Assembly: GCF_003013475.1 (NCBI RefSeq)
Contig: NZ_PXZO01000052.1
Coordinates: 1 to 64,000, forward strand
Direction: 5' to 3'
Source: Brevibacillus porteri
GTDB taxonomy: Bacteria; Bacillota; Bacilli; Brevibacillales; Brevibacillaceae
Length of the DNA: 64,000 nucleotides
The number at the start of each line of letters is the position of its first letter. The stretch's first letter is position 1. Shown one piece after another: positions 50,506 to 60,398 of the stretch. The translations under genes and the position numbers were made by a program. A model generated the notes under the pieces. The model searched no databases. It saw only the letters and a list, made by a program, of their open reading frames with translations, and was not told where the DNA came from.

Positions 50506-51996
50506 TTAAAGAGTGGGTGTCCCTTCTGTGTTTGCCGCATGACGATTGAGTGCAAAAAGATTCTTCGTCAAAAACGTCACAGTAAACATCACGACGATAT
50601 TGACTAGCAATGCCACGACACCAATGTTCAAGTCTTTGACAACGGCTGGCCAATTCGGAAACATAGTCGCTATCGTCACTTGGAAAATCGTCACATACGC
50701 AACGGTTGACACCCCACATAAAATCCCGGCAAACGCACCGTATTTATTTACCCACGGCTTGGCAGGAAGACTAAAAAGCAATGCCGGGAATAACTGTGTG
50801 ACCAAGCTGTAGCCCATTAATAACAGCGTTACGAGCGTATCTCCCCCACTCATTGCAAAATACAGCGAGATCAACGAGATGACAGGCACTAACCATTTGG
50901 CAATCCGGGCGATTTGTGCGTCAGATGTGTGCGGAGCCATGACTTTGTACACATTTTTCGCCAAGAGCGTTGCCCCTGTCATCAATAGCATGGAGCCTGG
51001 TACGAGCGCAGTTAACAAGCCTGCTGCTCCAATGATCCCGACTACCCACGGATCGAATGTTTGCAACGACAGACGGAGCAAGGACAAATCACCGTCCGCC
51101 CCTTTTAATCCGGGCACTTGCAGAATCGCCGTAAAGCCGACAAAGAACACAAACAACAGCATCAAGGTATAGAGCGGCAGCATGATCGTATTTTTGCGGA
51201 ACACATTTGCATTTTTCGCTGAAAACACGGAACCGAACGTATGCGGCCACATGTAAAATCCGAACACCGTGACCAGCACCGTTGAAATATACCAGGAAAT
51301 ACTTAATCCCTCCTCAGGGAACGTCAAGAAACCAGGATTGGAAGCTTGTACGGCTTCAAACATCGGTTGGATACCCCCGTAATAATGAAACGGAAGGTAA
51401 AGCCCGAGGAAAACGACGACAAAGAAAATCATGATGTCCTTGATCGCAGCCGTCCAAGCCGAACCGTGAATTCCTGAGATCATGACGTAAATGGTCACAG
51501 CAATGACTCCGATCCATATCGCAGCAGCAGGTGAAATCGAGCCATAGGATGCTTCCGACACGATGATCCCCAATCCTTTGAATTGGAGGACGAGATACGG
51601 AATAATCGCAATGACTCCGACCGCTGCGACCAAAATGCCGAGTATCGGACTATTGTATTTGCTTACAAAAAAATCGGATTGGGAGACGAGCTTATGCTCT
51701 TTGGCATACCGCCAAATGGGCGGCAAGAGCCAGTAGGAAATGACATAGGCGAGGGAAATGTAAGAGAGAACGTAATAAGAAGGTGCCCCTTTGGAGTACG
51801 CCCAACCACTGCCTCCCAAAAAGGTAAATGTCGTATAAATCTCGCCTGCTACCAGCAAGAAAATAAAGATCGAACCGAATCCTCTACCGCCAACGGTCCA
51901 TTGTTCCATATTCATGTCTTTCCCTCGTTGCGCACGAATACCGGAGTAGAAGGACAGCAATAAAAAGGCAAAAATAATGATCAAGGCAATATTCAT
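50506..51996 (-). CDS. Sodium:solute symporter (SSS family)
   Basis: The 496-residue membrane protein has about 13 hydrophobic segments and SSS features: EQWTVGGRGFG, LLVAGEIYTTFTFLGGSGWAYSKG and the core helix with SVFSAKNANVFRKN. It imports a small organic solute with sodium. The ATG at 51996 follows AAAGGAGGAC. It overlaps the DUF3311 gene by four bases. It is the likely uptake step for the two amidohydrolases downstream. Confidence 0.83.
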   Translation of the reverse strand: MNIALIIIFAFLLLSFYSGIRAQRGKDMNMEQWTVGGRGFGSIFIFLLVAGEIYTTFTFLGGSGWAYSKGAPSYYVLSYISLAYVISYWLLPPIWRYAKEHKLVSQSDFFVSKYNSPILGILVAAVGVIAIIPYLVLQFKGLGIIVSEASYGSISPAAAIWIGVIAVTIYVMISGIHGSAWTAAIKDIMIFFVVVFLGLYLPFHYYGGIQPMFEAVQASNPGFLTFPEEGLSISWYISTVLVTVFGFYMWPHTFGSVFSAKNANVFRKNTIMLPLYTLMLLFVFFVGFTAILQVPGLKGADGDLSLLRLSLQTFDPWVVGIIGAAGLLTALVPGSMLLMTGATLLAKNVYKVMAPHTSDAQIARIAKWLVPVISLISLYFAMSGGDTLVTLLLMGYSLVTQLFPALLFSLPAKPWVNKYGAFAGILCGVSTVAYVTIFQVTIATMFPNWPAVVKDLNIGVVALLVNIVVMFTVTFLTKNLFALNRHAANTEGTPTL

Positions 51997-52190
51997 TGGC
52001 TGTCCTCCTTTGTAGCAGGGTCGATTTTGTTGAGGAATGCCATGATGACGGAAGTTAAGACAACCCAGAGAACGATCCAAAATAGGACAAACGGCATGCC
52101 TAATACGTAAGGCTCTACCCGATTCACAAACGGAATTCCTCCTAGCATCCCAATGAACGGCAGTACTCCTAGCCAATCCCTCGCTTTCAT
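51993..52190 (-). CDS. Small DUF3311-type membrane protein
   Basis: The 65-residue protein has two membrane segments and a PYVLGMPFVLFWIVLWVVLTS stretch. It belongs to the DUF3311 type that commonly precedes SSS symporters and may be a subunit or stabiliser. GGGGGGAG precedes the ATG at 52190. The coupled stop and start with the symporter supports joint production. Confidence 0.75.
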   Translation of the reverse strand: MKARDWLGVLPFIGMLGGIPFVNRVEPYVLGMPFVLFWIVLWVVLTSVIMAFLNKIDPATKEDSQ

Positions 52191-52227
52191 ACGACTCCCC
52201 CCAGTTTGCTCGATTTGTCCCATTGCC

Positions 52228-52250
52228 TGTACACATCCTGGACATGTACA
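52228..52250. promoter_or_regulatory. Candidate operator between pucR and the transporter operon
   Basis: Two TGTACA palindromes (52228-52233 and 52245-52250) lie 17 bases apart, start to start, in the divergent gap; TTGTAC recurs at 52315-52320. They may be binding sites of the PucR-type regulator. Confidence 0.4.
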
Positions 52251-52355
52251 TTAGTATTATCTAAAAATTCAATTATTTCCTTTGTTCACATGACTAGAAA
52301 ATGGAACGGTGTTTTGTACAAGTAGCTAAAAGATGATGAAAGCATGGTGAGCGTA

Positions 52356-53987
52356 ATGATTACTGTCCGTGAGCTCATACTAGTTGGTGGCTTTGATGAA
52401 TCGTCAGTGCTTGCAGGCGCGGACTCTTTAGAGAATGAACTGCTGGGCGTCACCTCGTTTGATTCTCCCGATGGCCACAGGTGGCTGCGTGCTGGTGAAT
52501 TCGTTCTGACGACAGGCTTTCCATTTCTCTCTCAGCAAAAAACATGTACGAAACGGCTGATAACACTCATCGATGAGCTAGTCACCATCGGCACCCCCGG
52601 GCTTGCCATCAAATTAGGTCGGTACATCGAGGACCTTCCTGAAGCCGTTCTCTCCCACGCTACGAAAAAGGCATTTCCTATCCTGTCCTTTCCGATGAAT
52701 AAAGCTTGGTCGGATGTCATCGTGCCAGTCGTTCAATACATCAATGACAAACAGCGCATCGAGCTAGACAGAACCCATGCCATTTATGAACGGTTTCATC
52801 ACTATTTAACGGGAGGAGCTCCGATTTCTACTTTGACAGATTTACTGTCCGATACCCTTGATGCTCCTGTATCCATCCATGTCCCCCAGCATAAATGGAA
52901 ATGGGATTCCTCGCTTGGTTCGTTCCCAGGCGATGATTCATTGGACAAGCTATACGGTCAACGCGCCCCAATTCGACTAACGCAAGAGCCTCTTAGCAGA
53001 CAAAAAGAAGGCATCCATGTCCGGTGGCTTCTCCACGACCAAATCGTGCAGGGAACCATCATCATTGGACAGCGGGAGCGTGATCTTTACGCGTGGGAAA
53101 AAGTCGCCATCGAGCAAACGGCTGCCCTCTTGTCACTTGAAATGCAGCGACAACGAGCCATCCAGGAAACATTCCAGCGTTTTCGCAATGATTTTTTGCA
53201 ACAACTCGTCAGTGGCCAGATCGTCTCACATGAAATGCTCATGCGAAAGGCGGATGAAGTTGGCTGGGAGTTGTCCGATCACTATATCGCGATGATCGTA
53301 AGCTCCTCCCCTCATGACAAAACCGGCATGGAACTTTGGCAAGAAAACCATCATCTTCTGAACGCGTTGCACAGCTTTTTTTCCTCAAATGAGGCGATTC
53401 TGTATGGTTTGGATCAGGAAAATCGTGTCCTCTTGCTCGTGCCTATGCCTATTCATGCCCCCACTGAACCGCTCTCGCAATGGCTGCAGGAACAGTGCTT
53501 GAATACGGTCACCAAGCAATTGGATCAGCCCGTCTTTGCAGGAATTGGGCGATATCATCCTGAGCGAGAAGGCATCGTTTGTAGTTATCGGGAAGCGCTG
53601 ATCAGCTTGCGAACTGCTCTCCATTCTACACCCCCAGCCAACGTCTCTTCTCTTCACGTCAAAAGCTACCACGACTTAGGACTCGAGCGAATCATGTATG
53701 CAGACGATCCAGCGACAGAAGCCCAAACGTTTGCAGAAGAATGTCTGGGCAAAATTCAAAGCTATGATCGAGACAAGAACGGACAGCTCTTGCAAACCTT
53801 GCAAGTGTTTTTGCAAGCGGATGGGAATTACGCGGAAGCCGCGCGTCGTTTGTATGTCCATAAAAATACAATCAAATACCGCATCCAGCTCATCCGAGAG
53901 TGGACTGGATTGAATGCGGAAAACGGGCACGATCAAATGCTTCTGCGCATCGCCATAACTGCACATGTCATTGGGCATCGCCTTTAA
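52356..53987 (+). CDS. PucR family transcriptional regulator
   Basis: The 543-residue regulator has an N-terminal PucR domain (about residues 1-125, ITVRELILVGGFDES), a central GGDEF-like CdaR region and a C-terminal helix-turn-helix (YAEAARRLYVHKNTIKYRI). PucR itself activates purine-degradation genes in Bacillus. It is divergent from the DUF3311-symporter-amidohydrolase operon and probably controls it. I use the ATG at 52356, with GGTGAG four bases upstream; the ATG at 52344 is an alternative. Confidence 0.82.
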   Translation: MITVRELILVGGFDESSVLAGADSLENELLGVTSFDSPDGHRWLRAGEFVLTTGFPFLSQQKTCTKRLITLIDELVTIGTPGLAIKLGRYIEDLPEAVLSHATKKAFPILSFPMNKAWSDVIVPVVQYINDKQRIELDRTHAIYERFHHYLTGGAPISTLTDLLSDTLDAPVSIHVPQHKWKWDSSLGSFPGDDSLDKLYGQRAPIRLTQEPLSRQKEGIHVRWLLHDQIVQGTIIIGQRERDLYAWEKVAIEQTAALLSLEMQRQRAIQETFQRFRNDFLQQLVSGQIVSHEMLMRKADEVGWELSDHYIAMIVSSSPHDKTGMELWQENHHLLNALHSFFSSNEAILYGLDQENRVLLLVPMPIHAPTEPLSQWLQEQCLNTVTKQLDQPVFAGIGRYHPEREGIVCSYREALISLRTALHSTPPANVSSLHVKSYHDLGLERIMYADDPATEAQTFAEECLGKIQSYDRDKNGQLLQTLQVFLQADGNYAEAARRLYVHKNTIKYRIQLIREWTGLNAENGHDQMLLRIAITAHVIGHRL

Positions 53988-53999
53988 TCTTGGTATAAT
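53971..53999 (+). promoter_or_regulatory. Promoter of the small gene at 54031
   Basis: TTGGGC and TATAAT are 17 bases apart, 31 bases before the ATG at 54031. It overlaps the end of pucR. Confidence 0.7.
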
Positions 54000-54030
54000 G
54001 AATGGGAAAGCCAGGTAGGAGGAACAACAG

Positions 54031-54216
54031 ATGAACGAATGGTTGAATAAACCCGTGAAGACGATACAGAGACCAAAGAAACGAGGCACGGTAGAATACA
54101 TAGATGACCAGTATATCGTGGTGTTCTTTACTTCCCCCCGAAAAGAGCGCGTCATTTTCTCGAGCAAGGAAGCCTTCCTTACTAAAATCGAGTTCGTGGA
54201 AAACCCCGTAACATGA
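54031..54216 (+). CDS. Small beta-rich protein (61 aa), unknown
   Basis: The product has a basic N terminus and a stretch of beta strands (RGTVEYIDDQYIVVFFTSPRKERVIF) that could form a small barrel. I do not recognise a family. A good promoter, AGGAGGAA before the ATG, and a terminator directly after the stop make the gene convincing. Confidence 0.65.
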   Translation: MNEWLNKPVKTIQRPKKRGTVEYIDDQYIVVFFTSPRKERVIFSSKEAFLTKIEFVENPVT

Positions 54217-54217
54217 G

Positions 54218-54265
54218 AAAAAGCCCCTGACTTCTGCACGATTTGTGCGAAGACAAGGGCTTTTT
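54218..54265. terminator. Terminator between the small gene and the ABC-F gene
   Basis: AAAAGCCC and GGGCTTTTT flank a second stem (TTCTGCAC with GTGCGAAG). The plus strand ends with a T run. It also lies at the end of the converging ABC-F gene. Confidence 0.75.
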
Positions 54266-54282
54266 ATATGTGCGTAGGCAGC

Positions 54283-55896
54283 TTACGCGTAATGCTCATC
54301 ACGCAGGCGTTTGATTTCATCGCTCTCCAGGTACTCGTCATATGTCATCATTTTATCAATGACACCCTTCGGCGTGAACTCAATGACCCGGTTCGCAATG
54401 GTTTGAACGAACTGGTGGTCATGAGATACGAACAGAAGTGTACCGTCGAACTCAATCAAGCCGTTATTCAATGCAGTAATGGATTCCAAATCCAAGTGGT
54501 TTGTCGGTTCGTCCATGATCAGTACGTTGGCACTCGCCAGCATCATCTTGGACAGCATGCAACGAACTTTTTCTCCCCCGGACAATACGTTTGACTTTTT
54601 CAGCGCTTCATCTCCAGAGAACAGCATGCGACCGAGGAATCCACGAATGAATGTCTCGTCTTGATCTTTGGAGTATTGGCGCAGCCAGTCAACCAGGCTC
54701 AAATCGGAGCTAAAGTACTCCGCATTGTCTTTTGGGAAGTACGCTTGGGAAGTCGTAACGCCCCATTCGAAAGAACCGCTATCAGGCTGAACTTCGCCCA
54801 TCAAAATTTGGAAGAAGGTTGTTTTCGCCAGCTCATTTGGTCCGACAAAAGCAACTTTGTCCCCTTTGTTGATGGTGAGGTGAAGGTTTTCAAACAGTTT
54901 TTCGCCTTCAATCGTCTTGCTCAAGCCTTCGATGGCTACGAGGTTTTTACCCGCTTCACGCTCTGGCTTGAAGTTGATGAACGGATACTTACGGCTGGAA
55001 GGACGAATGTCTTCCAACGTAATTTTCTCCAACAGCTTTTTACGCGAAGTCGCCTGCTTGGACTTGGAAGCATTCGCAGAGAAACGCGCAATAAACTCTT
55101 GCAGTTCCTTCATTTTTTCTTCTTTCTTCTTATTCTGGTCACGAACCATTTTCAGTGCCAATTGGCTGGATTCGTACCAGAAGTCGTAGTTACCCACGTA
55201 CATTTGGATTTTGCCAAAGTCAATATCCGCAATGTGCGTACACACCTTGTTCAGGAAGTGACGGTCATGGGATACAACGATGACGGTGTTTTCATAATCC
55301 GCCAGGAAGTTTTCCAACCAACGAATCGACTCGATGTCCAAGTGGTTCGTAGGCTCATCGAGAAGCAGGATGTGTGGATTGCCAAACAGGGCTTGCGCCA
55401 ACAGAACACGTACCTTCTCCGTACTAGAGAGGTCTTTCATCTGCTTGTCGTGCAAGTCAGTCGGGATACCAAGACCGATCAGCAAGCTAGCTGCATCTGC
55501 TTCGGCCATCCAGCCGTTCAGCTCTTCGAATTCTCCCTCCAATTGGGACGCGCGATTGCCGTCTTCCTCAGAGAAATCTTCTTTCATGTAGAGAGCGGTC
55601 TTCTCTTCCATGATCTCGAACAGGCGCTTGTGGCCCATAATTACCGTTTTCAACACTTCGTACTCGTCAAATTCAAAGTGGTTCTGCTTTAATACAGCGA
55701 TACGCTCGCCCGGTGTCACCGAAACGTGACCACTCGTCGGATCGATCTCTCCGGAGAGGATCTTCACGAAGGTAGACTTCCCTGCACCGTTCGCACCGAT
55801 GAGGCCGTAACAGTTACCTGGGGTAAACTTAATGGATACATCTTCAAACAGTGCGCGCTTACCGTAGCGCAGCGTCACGTTCTGAGTGCTTATCAT
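54283..55896 (-). CDS. ABC-F family ATPase (YkpA/YbiT-like)
   Basis: The 537-residue protein has two ATPase domains without membrane segments. Walker A motifs are GANGAGKST (domain 1) and GPNELAKTT (domain 2). The signatures are LSSTEKVRV and LSGGEKVR, and Walker B is LLLDEPTNHLD and LIMDEPTNHLD. Both catalytic Glu are present. ABC-F proteins of this group act on the ribosome, as translation factors or in antibiotic protection; the YkpA/YbiT type has no proven resistance role. Start at the ATG at 55896 from family alignment; AGGCAGG lies about ten bases upstream. Confidence 0.82.
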   Translation of the reverse strand: MISTQNVTLRYGKRALFEDVSIKFTPGNCYGLIGANGAGKSTFVKILSGEIDPTSGHVSVTPGERIAVLKQNHFEFDEYEVLKTVIMGHKRLFEIMEEKTALYMKEDFSEEDGNRASQLEGEFEELNGWMAEADAASLLIGLGIPTDLHDKQMKDLSSTEKVRVLLAQALFGNPHILLLDEPTNHLDIESIRWLENFLADYENTVIVVSHDRHFLNKVCTHIADIDFGKIQMYVGNYDFWYESSQLALKMVRDQNKKKEEKMKELQEFIARFSANASKSKQATSRKKLLEKITLEDIRPSSRKYPFINFKPEREAGKNLVAIEGLSKTIEGEKLFENLHLTINKGDKVAFVGPNELAKTTFFQILMGEVQPDSGSFEWGVTTSQAYFPKDNAEYFSSDLSLVDWLRQYSKDQDETFIRGFLGRMLFSGDEALKKSNVLSGGEKVRCMLSKMMLASANVLIMDEPTNHLDLESITALNNGLIEFDGTLLFVSHDHQFVQTIANRVIEFTPKGVIDKMMTYDEYLESDEIKRLRDEHYA

Positions 55897-56064
55897 CGTC
55901 GCAATACCTGCCTTTTTTGAATCGTTCAAACACTTATCTTACCAGAGATGACCTCATTTTGCAAAAGGTAAACGATTTCGCGCACAGCAAAAAACACTTG
56001 ATTCATGAAAATCCTTTTCACAGGGAAAACTACCATGGCAATCCAATGGGAAGGAGGCAGAGAA

Positions 56065-56181
56065 ATGTCCAAGCAAAACGGTGTAAAAAATGAGATGGGA
56101 AAGAAAGAAAACCCTTCGCAAACTCGTAGATCGAACACAATTAGCAAAGAACAGACACGCTCCAAGCAACGTGGCGAGTAG
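56065..56181 (+). CDS. Small basic protein (38 aa), unknown, SASP-like character
   Basis: A 38-codon frame from ATG at 56065 to TAG at 56179-56181 follows a strong AAGGAGG site nine bases upstream and is followed by a terminator. The product is rich in Lys, Gln, Ser, Asn and Arg, with no hydrophobic part. That composition resembles minor small acid-soluble spore proteins of Bacillales, but I cannot assign a family. Its isolation between two larger operons, with its own signals, supports a real gene. Confidence 0.6.
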   Translation: MSKQNGVKNEMGKKENPSQTRRSNTISKEQTRSKQRGE

Positions 56182-56197
56182 AGAGTGCCTCCAGCAA

Positions 56198-56228
56198 AAA
56201 CCGGCCTGCGGCAAATGCAGACCGGTTT
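56198..56228. terminator. Bidirectional terminator between the small gene and cysA
   Basis: AAACCGGCCTGC pairs with GCAGACCGGTTT (one mismatch), with T-rich sequence on either side. It ends the small plus-strand gene and the sulfate operon. Confidence 0.8.
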
Positions 56229-56245
56229 ATTTGCAATCAATCGGA

Positions 56246-57367
56246 TCAAACACTGGCCTGCAACGGAACGAGGGAAGGGCGATGTGTCTGTAGAGGCTGT
56301 GAATCCACATAGATCGATACATTGTGCAACGTCACATACACAATGCTCTCCTCCTCTACGTTCAACTCCATAAAACGCTGCCTGCTCATCTCTGCCTCAA
56401 AAACCTCATCCGTGTCCAAACGTTTCAGGTCCAGACGAACGATCGGACCCAAGAGCGAAATATGGTTAATTTCGGCCTGAACAGATCTGGCAGACTTCCC
56501 CTCTGGCGGTCGCAACGATATCTCTACATCATGTGGTCGCATGTATCCAACAGCGGGAGCCTCCACCGCTTTATCCTTCCAATCTGTCTCGAACTCTGCT
56601 TCGCCGAGCTTGATTTTGCCATTTTGGATTCGTCCGTGAAACAAATTGACCCGCCCCAGAAAGCTGTACACAAACGGATTCGCCGGATGGTGGTAAATTT
56701 CTTCGGGCGATCCTACCTGCTCCACTCGCCCTTCATTCATCACAACTACCTGATCCGCCAATTCCATCGCTTCCTCCTGATCGTGCGTGACGAACAGAAT
56801 CGTCAGCCCGAGCTTCCCGTGCAGATGACGGAGCCAGCGACGCAGCTCCTGTCTCACTTTCGTATCCAAAGCGCCGAACGGTTCATCCAGCAGCAAAAAT
56901 TTTGGTTCCACTGCCAATGCCCTCGCCAATGCGACACGTTGGCGCTGACCACCGGATAGCTGTGAGGGATAGCGATGTGCGAGACCTTCTAGCTGAACGA
57001 GCTTTAACAGCGAATGAACCTTTTCACTGATTTCCTCCTTGCTCGGTCGTGTTTTGCGGGAGCGAACGGACAACCCAAACGCAATGTTGTCAAAAATGTT
57101 CATATGCCGAAACAAGGCGTAATGCTGAAAAACAAATCCAACCTGCCGCTCGCGCACGTCGCGGTTCGTATTATCCTCTCCGTGAAAGAGGATGCTTCCC
57201 TCCTGCGGTTGCTCCAGTCCAGCGATGAGACGCAAAAGCGTCGTCTTTCCCGATCCGGAAGGCCCGAGAAGCGCTACGAGTTCGCCTTCCGGGATATGCA
57301 GATTCACATTTTTCAGCGCCGTAAAGCTTTTATATGACTTCGTAATGTTCACTACCTCGATACTCAT
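56246..57367 (-). CDS. cysA: Sulfate/thiosulfate ABC importer ATPase CysA
   Basis: The 373-residue protein has Walker [10 protein letters not shown], signature [15 protein letters not shown], Walker [13 protein letters not shown] and a C-terminal regulatory TOBE domain (about 240-350). These features fit CysA. It is the last gene of the sbp-cysT-cysW-cysA operon and overlaps cysW by four bases. It energises sulfate uptake for cysteine synthesis. Confidence 0.88.
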   Translation of the reverse strand: MSIEVVNITKSYKSFTALKNVNLHIPEGELVALLGPSGSGKTTLLRLIAGLEQPQEGSILFHGEDNTNRDVRERQVGFVFQHYALFRHMNIFDNIAFGLSVRSRKTRPSKEEISEKVHSLLKLVQLEGLAHRYPSQLSGGQRQRVALARALAVEPKFLLLDEPFGALDTKVRQELRRWLRHLHGKLGLTILFVTHDQEEAMELADQVVVMNEGRVEQVGSPEEIYHHPANPFVYSFLGRVNLFHGRIQNGKIKLGEAEFETDWKDKAVEAPAVGYMRPHDVEISLRPPEGKSARSVQAEINHISLLGPIVRLDLKRLDTDEVFEAEMSRQRFMELNVEEESIVYVTLHNVSIYVDSQPLQTHRPSLVPLQASV

Positions 57368-58230
57368 CCGGCTCTCTCTCCTGTCACGTCGTAGTGTTGT
57401 TCCTCATCCAGCTTTGCTTGCCGCTCGGTTTTCCACTCGATCAAGCTTTTCAGAATAAGCGTCACCAAGGCTAAGGCAGCAAGCAAGGTGGCTACCGCAA
57501 AGGCAGCAGCGAATTGATATTCGTTGTAGAGAATCTCCACATGCAACGGGAGCGTATTGGTCATGCCACGGATATGACCGGAAACGACGGATACTGCCCC
57601 GAATTCACCCATGGCGCGGGCATTACACAAAATGACCCCGTACAGGAGTCCCCATTTTACGTTTGGCAGCGTGACGCGTAAAAATGTTTTCCAGCCGCTT
57701 GCTCCGAGCGAGACTGCTGCTTCCTCCTCGTCTCTTCCCTGTGCTTCCATGACCGGAATCAGTTCACGAGCGACGAACGGGAAGGTAACAAAGGTGGTCG
57801 CGAGCATGATACCGGGAACTGCGAAAATGATTTGTAAGTCCCATGCCGCAAGCAAGGGCGCCGCCACACCTTGACTCCCAAACAAGAGGACAAAGATAAG
57901 GCCCGCAATGACTGGAGACACGGCAAATGGCAAGTCTATCAACGTAAGCAACACATTTTTACCCGGGAATGAAAACTTGGCAATTGCCCATGCTGCAGCG
58001 ATCCCGAACGTCACATTCAGCGGTACACTAATGGCAGCGACAAGCAAGGTGAGCTTGACAGCGGATAATGTTTCCTCCTCTGTAATGGACGCCACGAACA
58101 CCTCCGCCCCTTGCCGAAACGCTTCTGTAAAAACAGCTACTAGCGGTAGGATCAAAAACAAGCCGAGGAAGAGCAAGGCCACGATAATCAGTGTCCATCG
58201 GATATAGGCCGGCTCCGTCAAATGTCTCAT
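57364..58230 (-). CDS. cysW: Sulfate ABC transporter permease CysW
   Basis: The 288-residue membrane protein has about six hydrophobic segments and the EAA-type coupling motif [22 protein letters not shown]. It pairs with CysT. GGAGGTATC precedes the ATG at 58230. The stop overlaps the cysA start by four bases. Confidence 0.86.
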   Translation of the reverse strand: MRHLTEPAYIRWTLIIVALLFLGLFLILPLVAVFTEAFRQGAEVFVASITEEETLSAVKLTLLVAAISVPLNVTFGIAAAWAIAKFSFPGKNVLLTLIDLPFAVSPVIAGLIFVLLFGSQGVAAPLLAAWDLQIIFAVPGIMLATTFVTFPFVARELIPVMEAQGRDEEEAAVSLGASGWKTFLRVTLPNVKWGLLYGVILCNARAMGEFGAVSVVSGHIRGMTNTLPLHVEILYNEYQFAAAFAVATLLAALALVTLILKSLIEWKTERQAKLDEEQHYDVTGERAG

Positions 58231-58242
58231 ACGTGATACCTC

Positions 58243-59079
58243 CTAACGGGCCGCATCGAATTTATTGATTTTCCATTGCAAGTAGTTGATGACCAACAGC
58301 ATGACAAAGGAAATCACTAGCATGACCGTTGCAATTGCCGTAGCGCCCGCATAGTCAAACTGTTCCAGCTTGGTCATAATCAAGAGGGGCACAATTTCTG
58401 TTTTCAACGGCATGTTCCCGGAGATGAAAACAACGGAGCCATACTCACCCAGTGCTCTAGCAAAGGCGAGCGCAAAACCCGTAATGATCGCCGGTAACAG
58501 ATGCGGCAAAACCACCCGCCAAAATGTATTCCATCGAGTAGCTCCCAACGTAGCTGCCGCTTCCTCCATTTGCAAATCCCAATCCTGCAACACAGGCTGG
58601 ACCGTTCTGACGACAAAAGGAAGACCGATGAATGTCAGTGCAACCCATATACCGATGGGAGTGTACGCTACCTTGATCCCCCACTCCGCCAGGTACTGCC
58701 CGATCCAGCCATTTTCAGCGTAAATAGAAGTCAGGGCAATCCCGCCTACCGCGGTAGGTAAAGCAAATGGCAGGTCAACTATGCCGTCAATGATCCGCTT
58801 CCCCGCAAACTGATAGCGTACCAACACCCATGCTACCAAGACACCAAACACCGCATTGAGACAAGCCGCGAAAAGAGAAGTCATAATACTCACACGAATA
58901 GAGGCAAGGACCCTCGTATCCATAATCGTCCCTATGAATTGCTCCCAACTCATCGCCGAAGCCTTTAAAAACAAGACAGACAGAGGGATCAGCACCAGAA
59001 GACTCAGGTAGATGATTGTATAGCCCATGGTCATGCCAAAGCCTGGCAAAAACCCTCTGTTGCGGAATGATTTTCTCAT
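58243..59079 (-). CDS. cysT: Sulfate ABC transporter permease CysT
   Basis: The 278-residue membrane protein has about six hydrophobic segments and the coupling motif MEEAAATLGATRWNTFWRVVLP. The ending around SVLF-KAS and the position before cysW fit CysT. GAGGAG precedes the ATG at 59079. It forms the membrane channel with CysW. Confidence 0.86.
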   Translation of the reverse strand: MRKSFRNRGFLPGFGMTMGYTIIYLSLLVLIPLSVLFLKASAMSWEQFIGTIMDTRVLASIRVSIMTSLFAACLNAVFGVLVAWVLVRYQFAGKRIIDGIVDLPFALPTAVGGIALTSIYAENGWIGQYLAEWGIKVAYTPIGIWVALTFIGLPFVVRTVQPVLQDWDLQMEEAAATLGATRWNTFWRVVLPHLLPAIITGFALAFARALGEYGSVVFISGNMPLKTEIVPLLIMTKLEQFDYAGATAIATVMLVISFVMLLVINYLQWKINKFDAAR

Positions 59080-59109
59080 GAAGGTAACTCCTCTGAGGAA
59101 AGTGTACGT

Positions 59110-60171
59110 CTATGGTTTATAAAGTTGATCGAAGACGCCTTGATCTGCAAAATGAGTCTTTTGTGCTTTCGTCCAACCACCAAATAACTCATCGATGGTA
59201 AATAATTGGATGTCAGGGAATGCCGGTGTATGTGCTTGGAGCACTTCCTGCGAACGAGGGCGGTAGTAATGCTTGGCTGCGAGCTCTTGGCCTTTTTTGG
59301 TATACAGGAACTGGAGGTATGCTTCTGCTACTTCTTTTGTCTTGTGCTTGTCAGCGTATTTGTCAACGATGGTTACAGGTGGTTCAGCCAAAATGCTCAA
59401 GGACGGATTCACAATCTCAAACTTGTCTTTCCCTAGTTCATTGACAGCGAGATACGCTTCGTTTTCCCATGCAATTAGCACATCCCCAATGCCACGCTCG
59501 ACAAACGTAGTGGTCGAACCACGTGCCCCAGAATCGAGGACGGGTACATTTTTAAACAATTGTGCAACGAATTCTTGTGCCTTCGCTTCATCCCTGCCAT
59601 TTGTCTTCAAGGCATAACCCCAGGCAGCCAAGTAATTCCATCTGGCTCCCCCAGACGTTTTCGGATTCGGTGTAATCACGGATATACCAGGCTTGATCAA
59701 ATCATCCCAATCTTTGATTTGCTTCGGATTGCCTTTGCGCACGAGAAACACAATCGTGGAGGTGTAAGGCGAGCTGTTGTCCGAGAGCTTCTTTTGCCAA
59801 TCGGCAGGAATCAGACCGCGTTCGGCAATCGCGTCAATATCATAAGCGAGGGCAAGGGTGACTACATCTGCTTCCAAACCATCGATGACGGAGCGGGATT
59901 GCTTGCCTGAACCGCCATGTGATTGCTTGATCGTCACGGTTTGACCAGTCTTTTGTTGCCACTCTGAGGCAAACTCCTTGTTGATATCTTGGTAAAACTC
60001 TCGCGTCGGATCGTAGGAAACATTGAGCAGCTCTACCGTAGAGTTGCTGCCCGCAGCTCCATTACCTGTTTCTGCTGGTGCAGCAGCCGAGCAGCCTGCC
60101 ATAGCAGCTGCCATAGCAACAATTCCTACGCGTTGCAGGATCGTCTGGACCTTGCCTTTCGTGGTTTTCAT
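59110..60171 (-). CDS. sbp: Sulfate-binding lipoprotein (Sbp/CysP)
   Basis: The 353-residue protein has a lipoprotein signal with lipobox MAGC and the sulfate-binding fold. It shows [40 protein letters not shown] (the anion site), and [20 protein letters not shown]. It captures sulfate at the cell surface for CysTWA. It is the first gene of the operon. AAGGTGA precedes the ATG at 60171; an in-frame GTG at 60186 is less likely. Confidence 0.88.
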   Translation of the reverse strand: MKTTKGKVQTILQRVGIVAMAAAMAGCSAAAPAETGNGAAGSNSTVELLNVSYDPTREFYQDINKEFASEWQQKTGQTVTIKQSHGGSGKQSRSVIDGLEADVVTLALAYDIDAIAERGLIPADWQKKLSDNSSPYTSTIVFLVRKGNPKQIKDWDDLIKPGISVITPNPKTSGGARWNYLAAWGYALKTNGRDEAKAQEFVAQLFKNVPVLDSGARGSTTTFVERGIGDVLIAWENEAYLAVNELGKDKFEIVNPSLSILAEPPVTIVDKYADKHKTKEVAEAYLQFLYTKKGQELAAKHYYRPRSQEVLQAHTPAFPDIQLFTIDELFGGWTKAQKTHFADQGVFDQLYKP

Positions 60172-60202
60172 ACAGCTCACCTTCACTCCTCTTCTAATCT
60201 AT

Positions 60203-60222
60203 AGTATTTTACTCGGAATACT
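60203..60222. promoter_or_regulatory. Operator-like palindrome downstream of the sulfate promoter
   Basis: AGTATT and AATACT are a perfect inverted repeat with an eight-base spacer, just after the -10 element and 32 bases before the gene. In Bacillales CymR represses sulfur genes through AT-rich palindromes near the promoter; the sequence here is not a perfect CymR site. Confidence 0.5.
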
Positions 60223-60234
60223 CTGTTATTGAAA

Positions 60235-60262
60235 ATTATACCTGCCTTTTTACTCCTGTCAA
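60235..60262 (-). promoter_or_regulatory. Promoter of the sulfate operon
   Basis: Perfect TTGACA (60262-60257) and TATAAT (60240-60235) with a 16-base spacer. No S-box or T-box structure lies between the promoter and the first gene. Confidence 0.85.
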
Positions 60263-60365
60263 CGATATTTCCATCTACCCTATGCTAGGCAGGTAGGCCA
60301 CGTTCAAATGTTACTTGCCCATCCAACAAATTTGGGCCCGCCCGTTCTGACATTTTCAAAAAAAT

Positions 60366-60392
60366 AAGCCTTCCCGTTGAATGGGAAAGCTT
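60366..60392 (-). terminator. Terminator after the amino-acid-oxidase-like gene
   Basis: AAGCCTTCCC pairs with GGGAAAGCTT (one mismatch), followed by ATTTTTTT on the minus strand. Confidence 0.75.
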
Positions 60393-60398
60393 TTTCGA

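Noticed and set aside
54661-55692. 343-aa plus-strand open frame
   Set aside because: It is the antisense shadow of the ABC-F gene; its protein is unlike any family and has no ribosome site.
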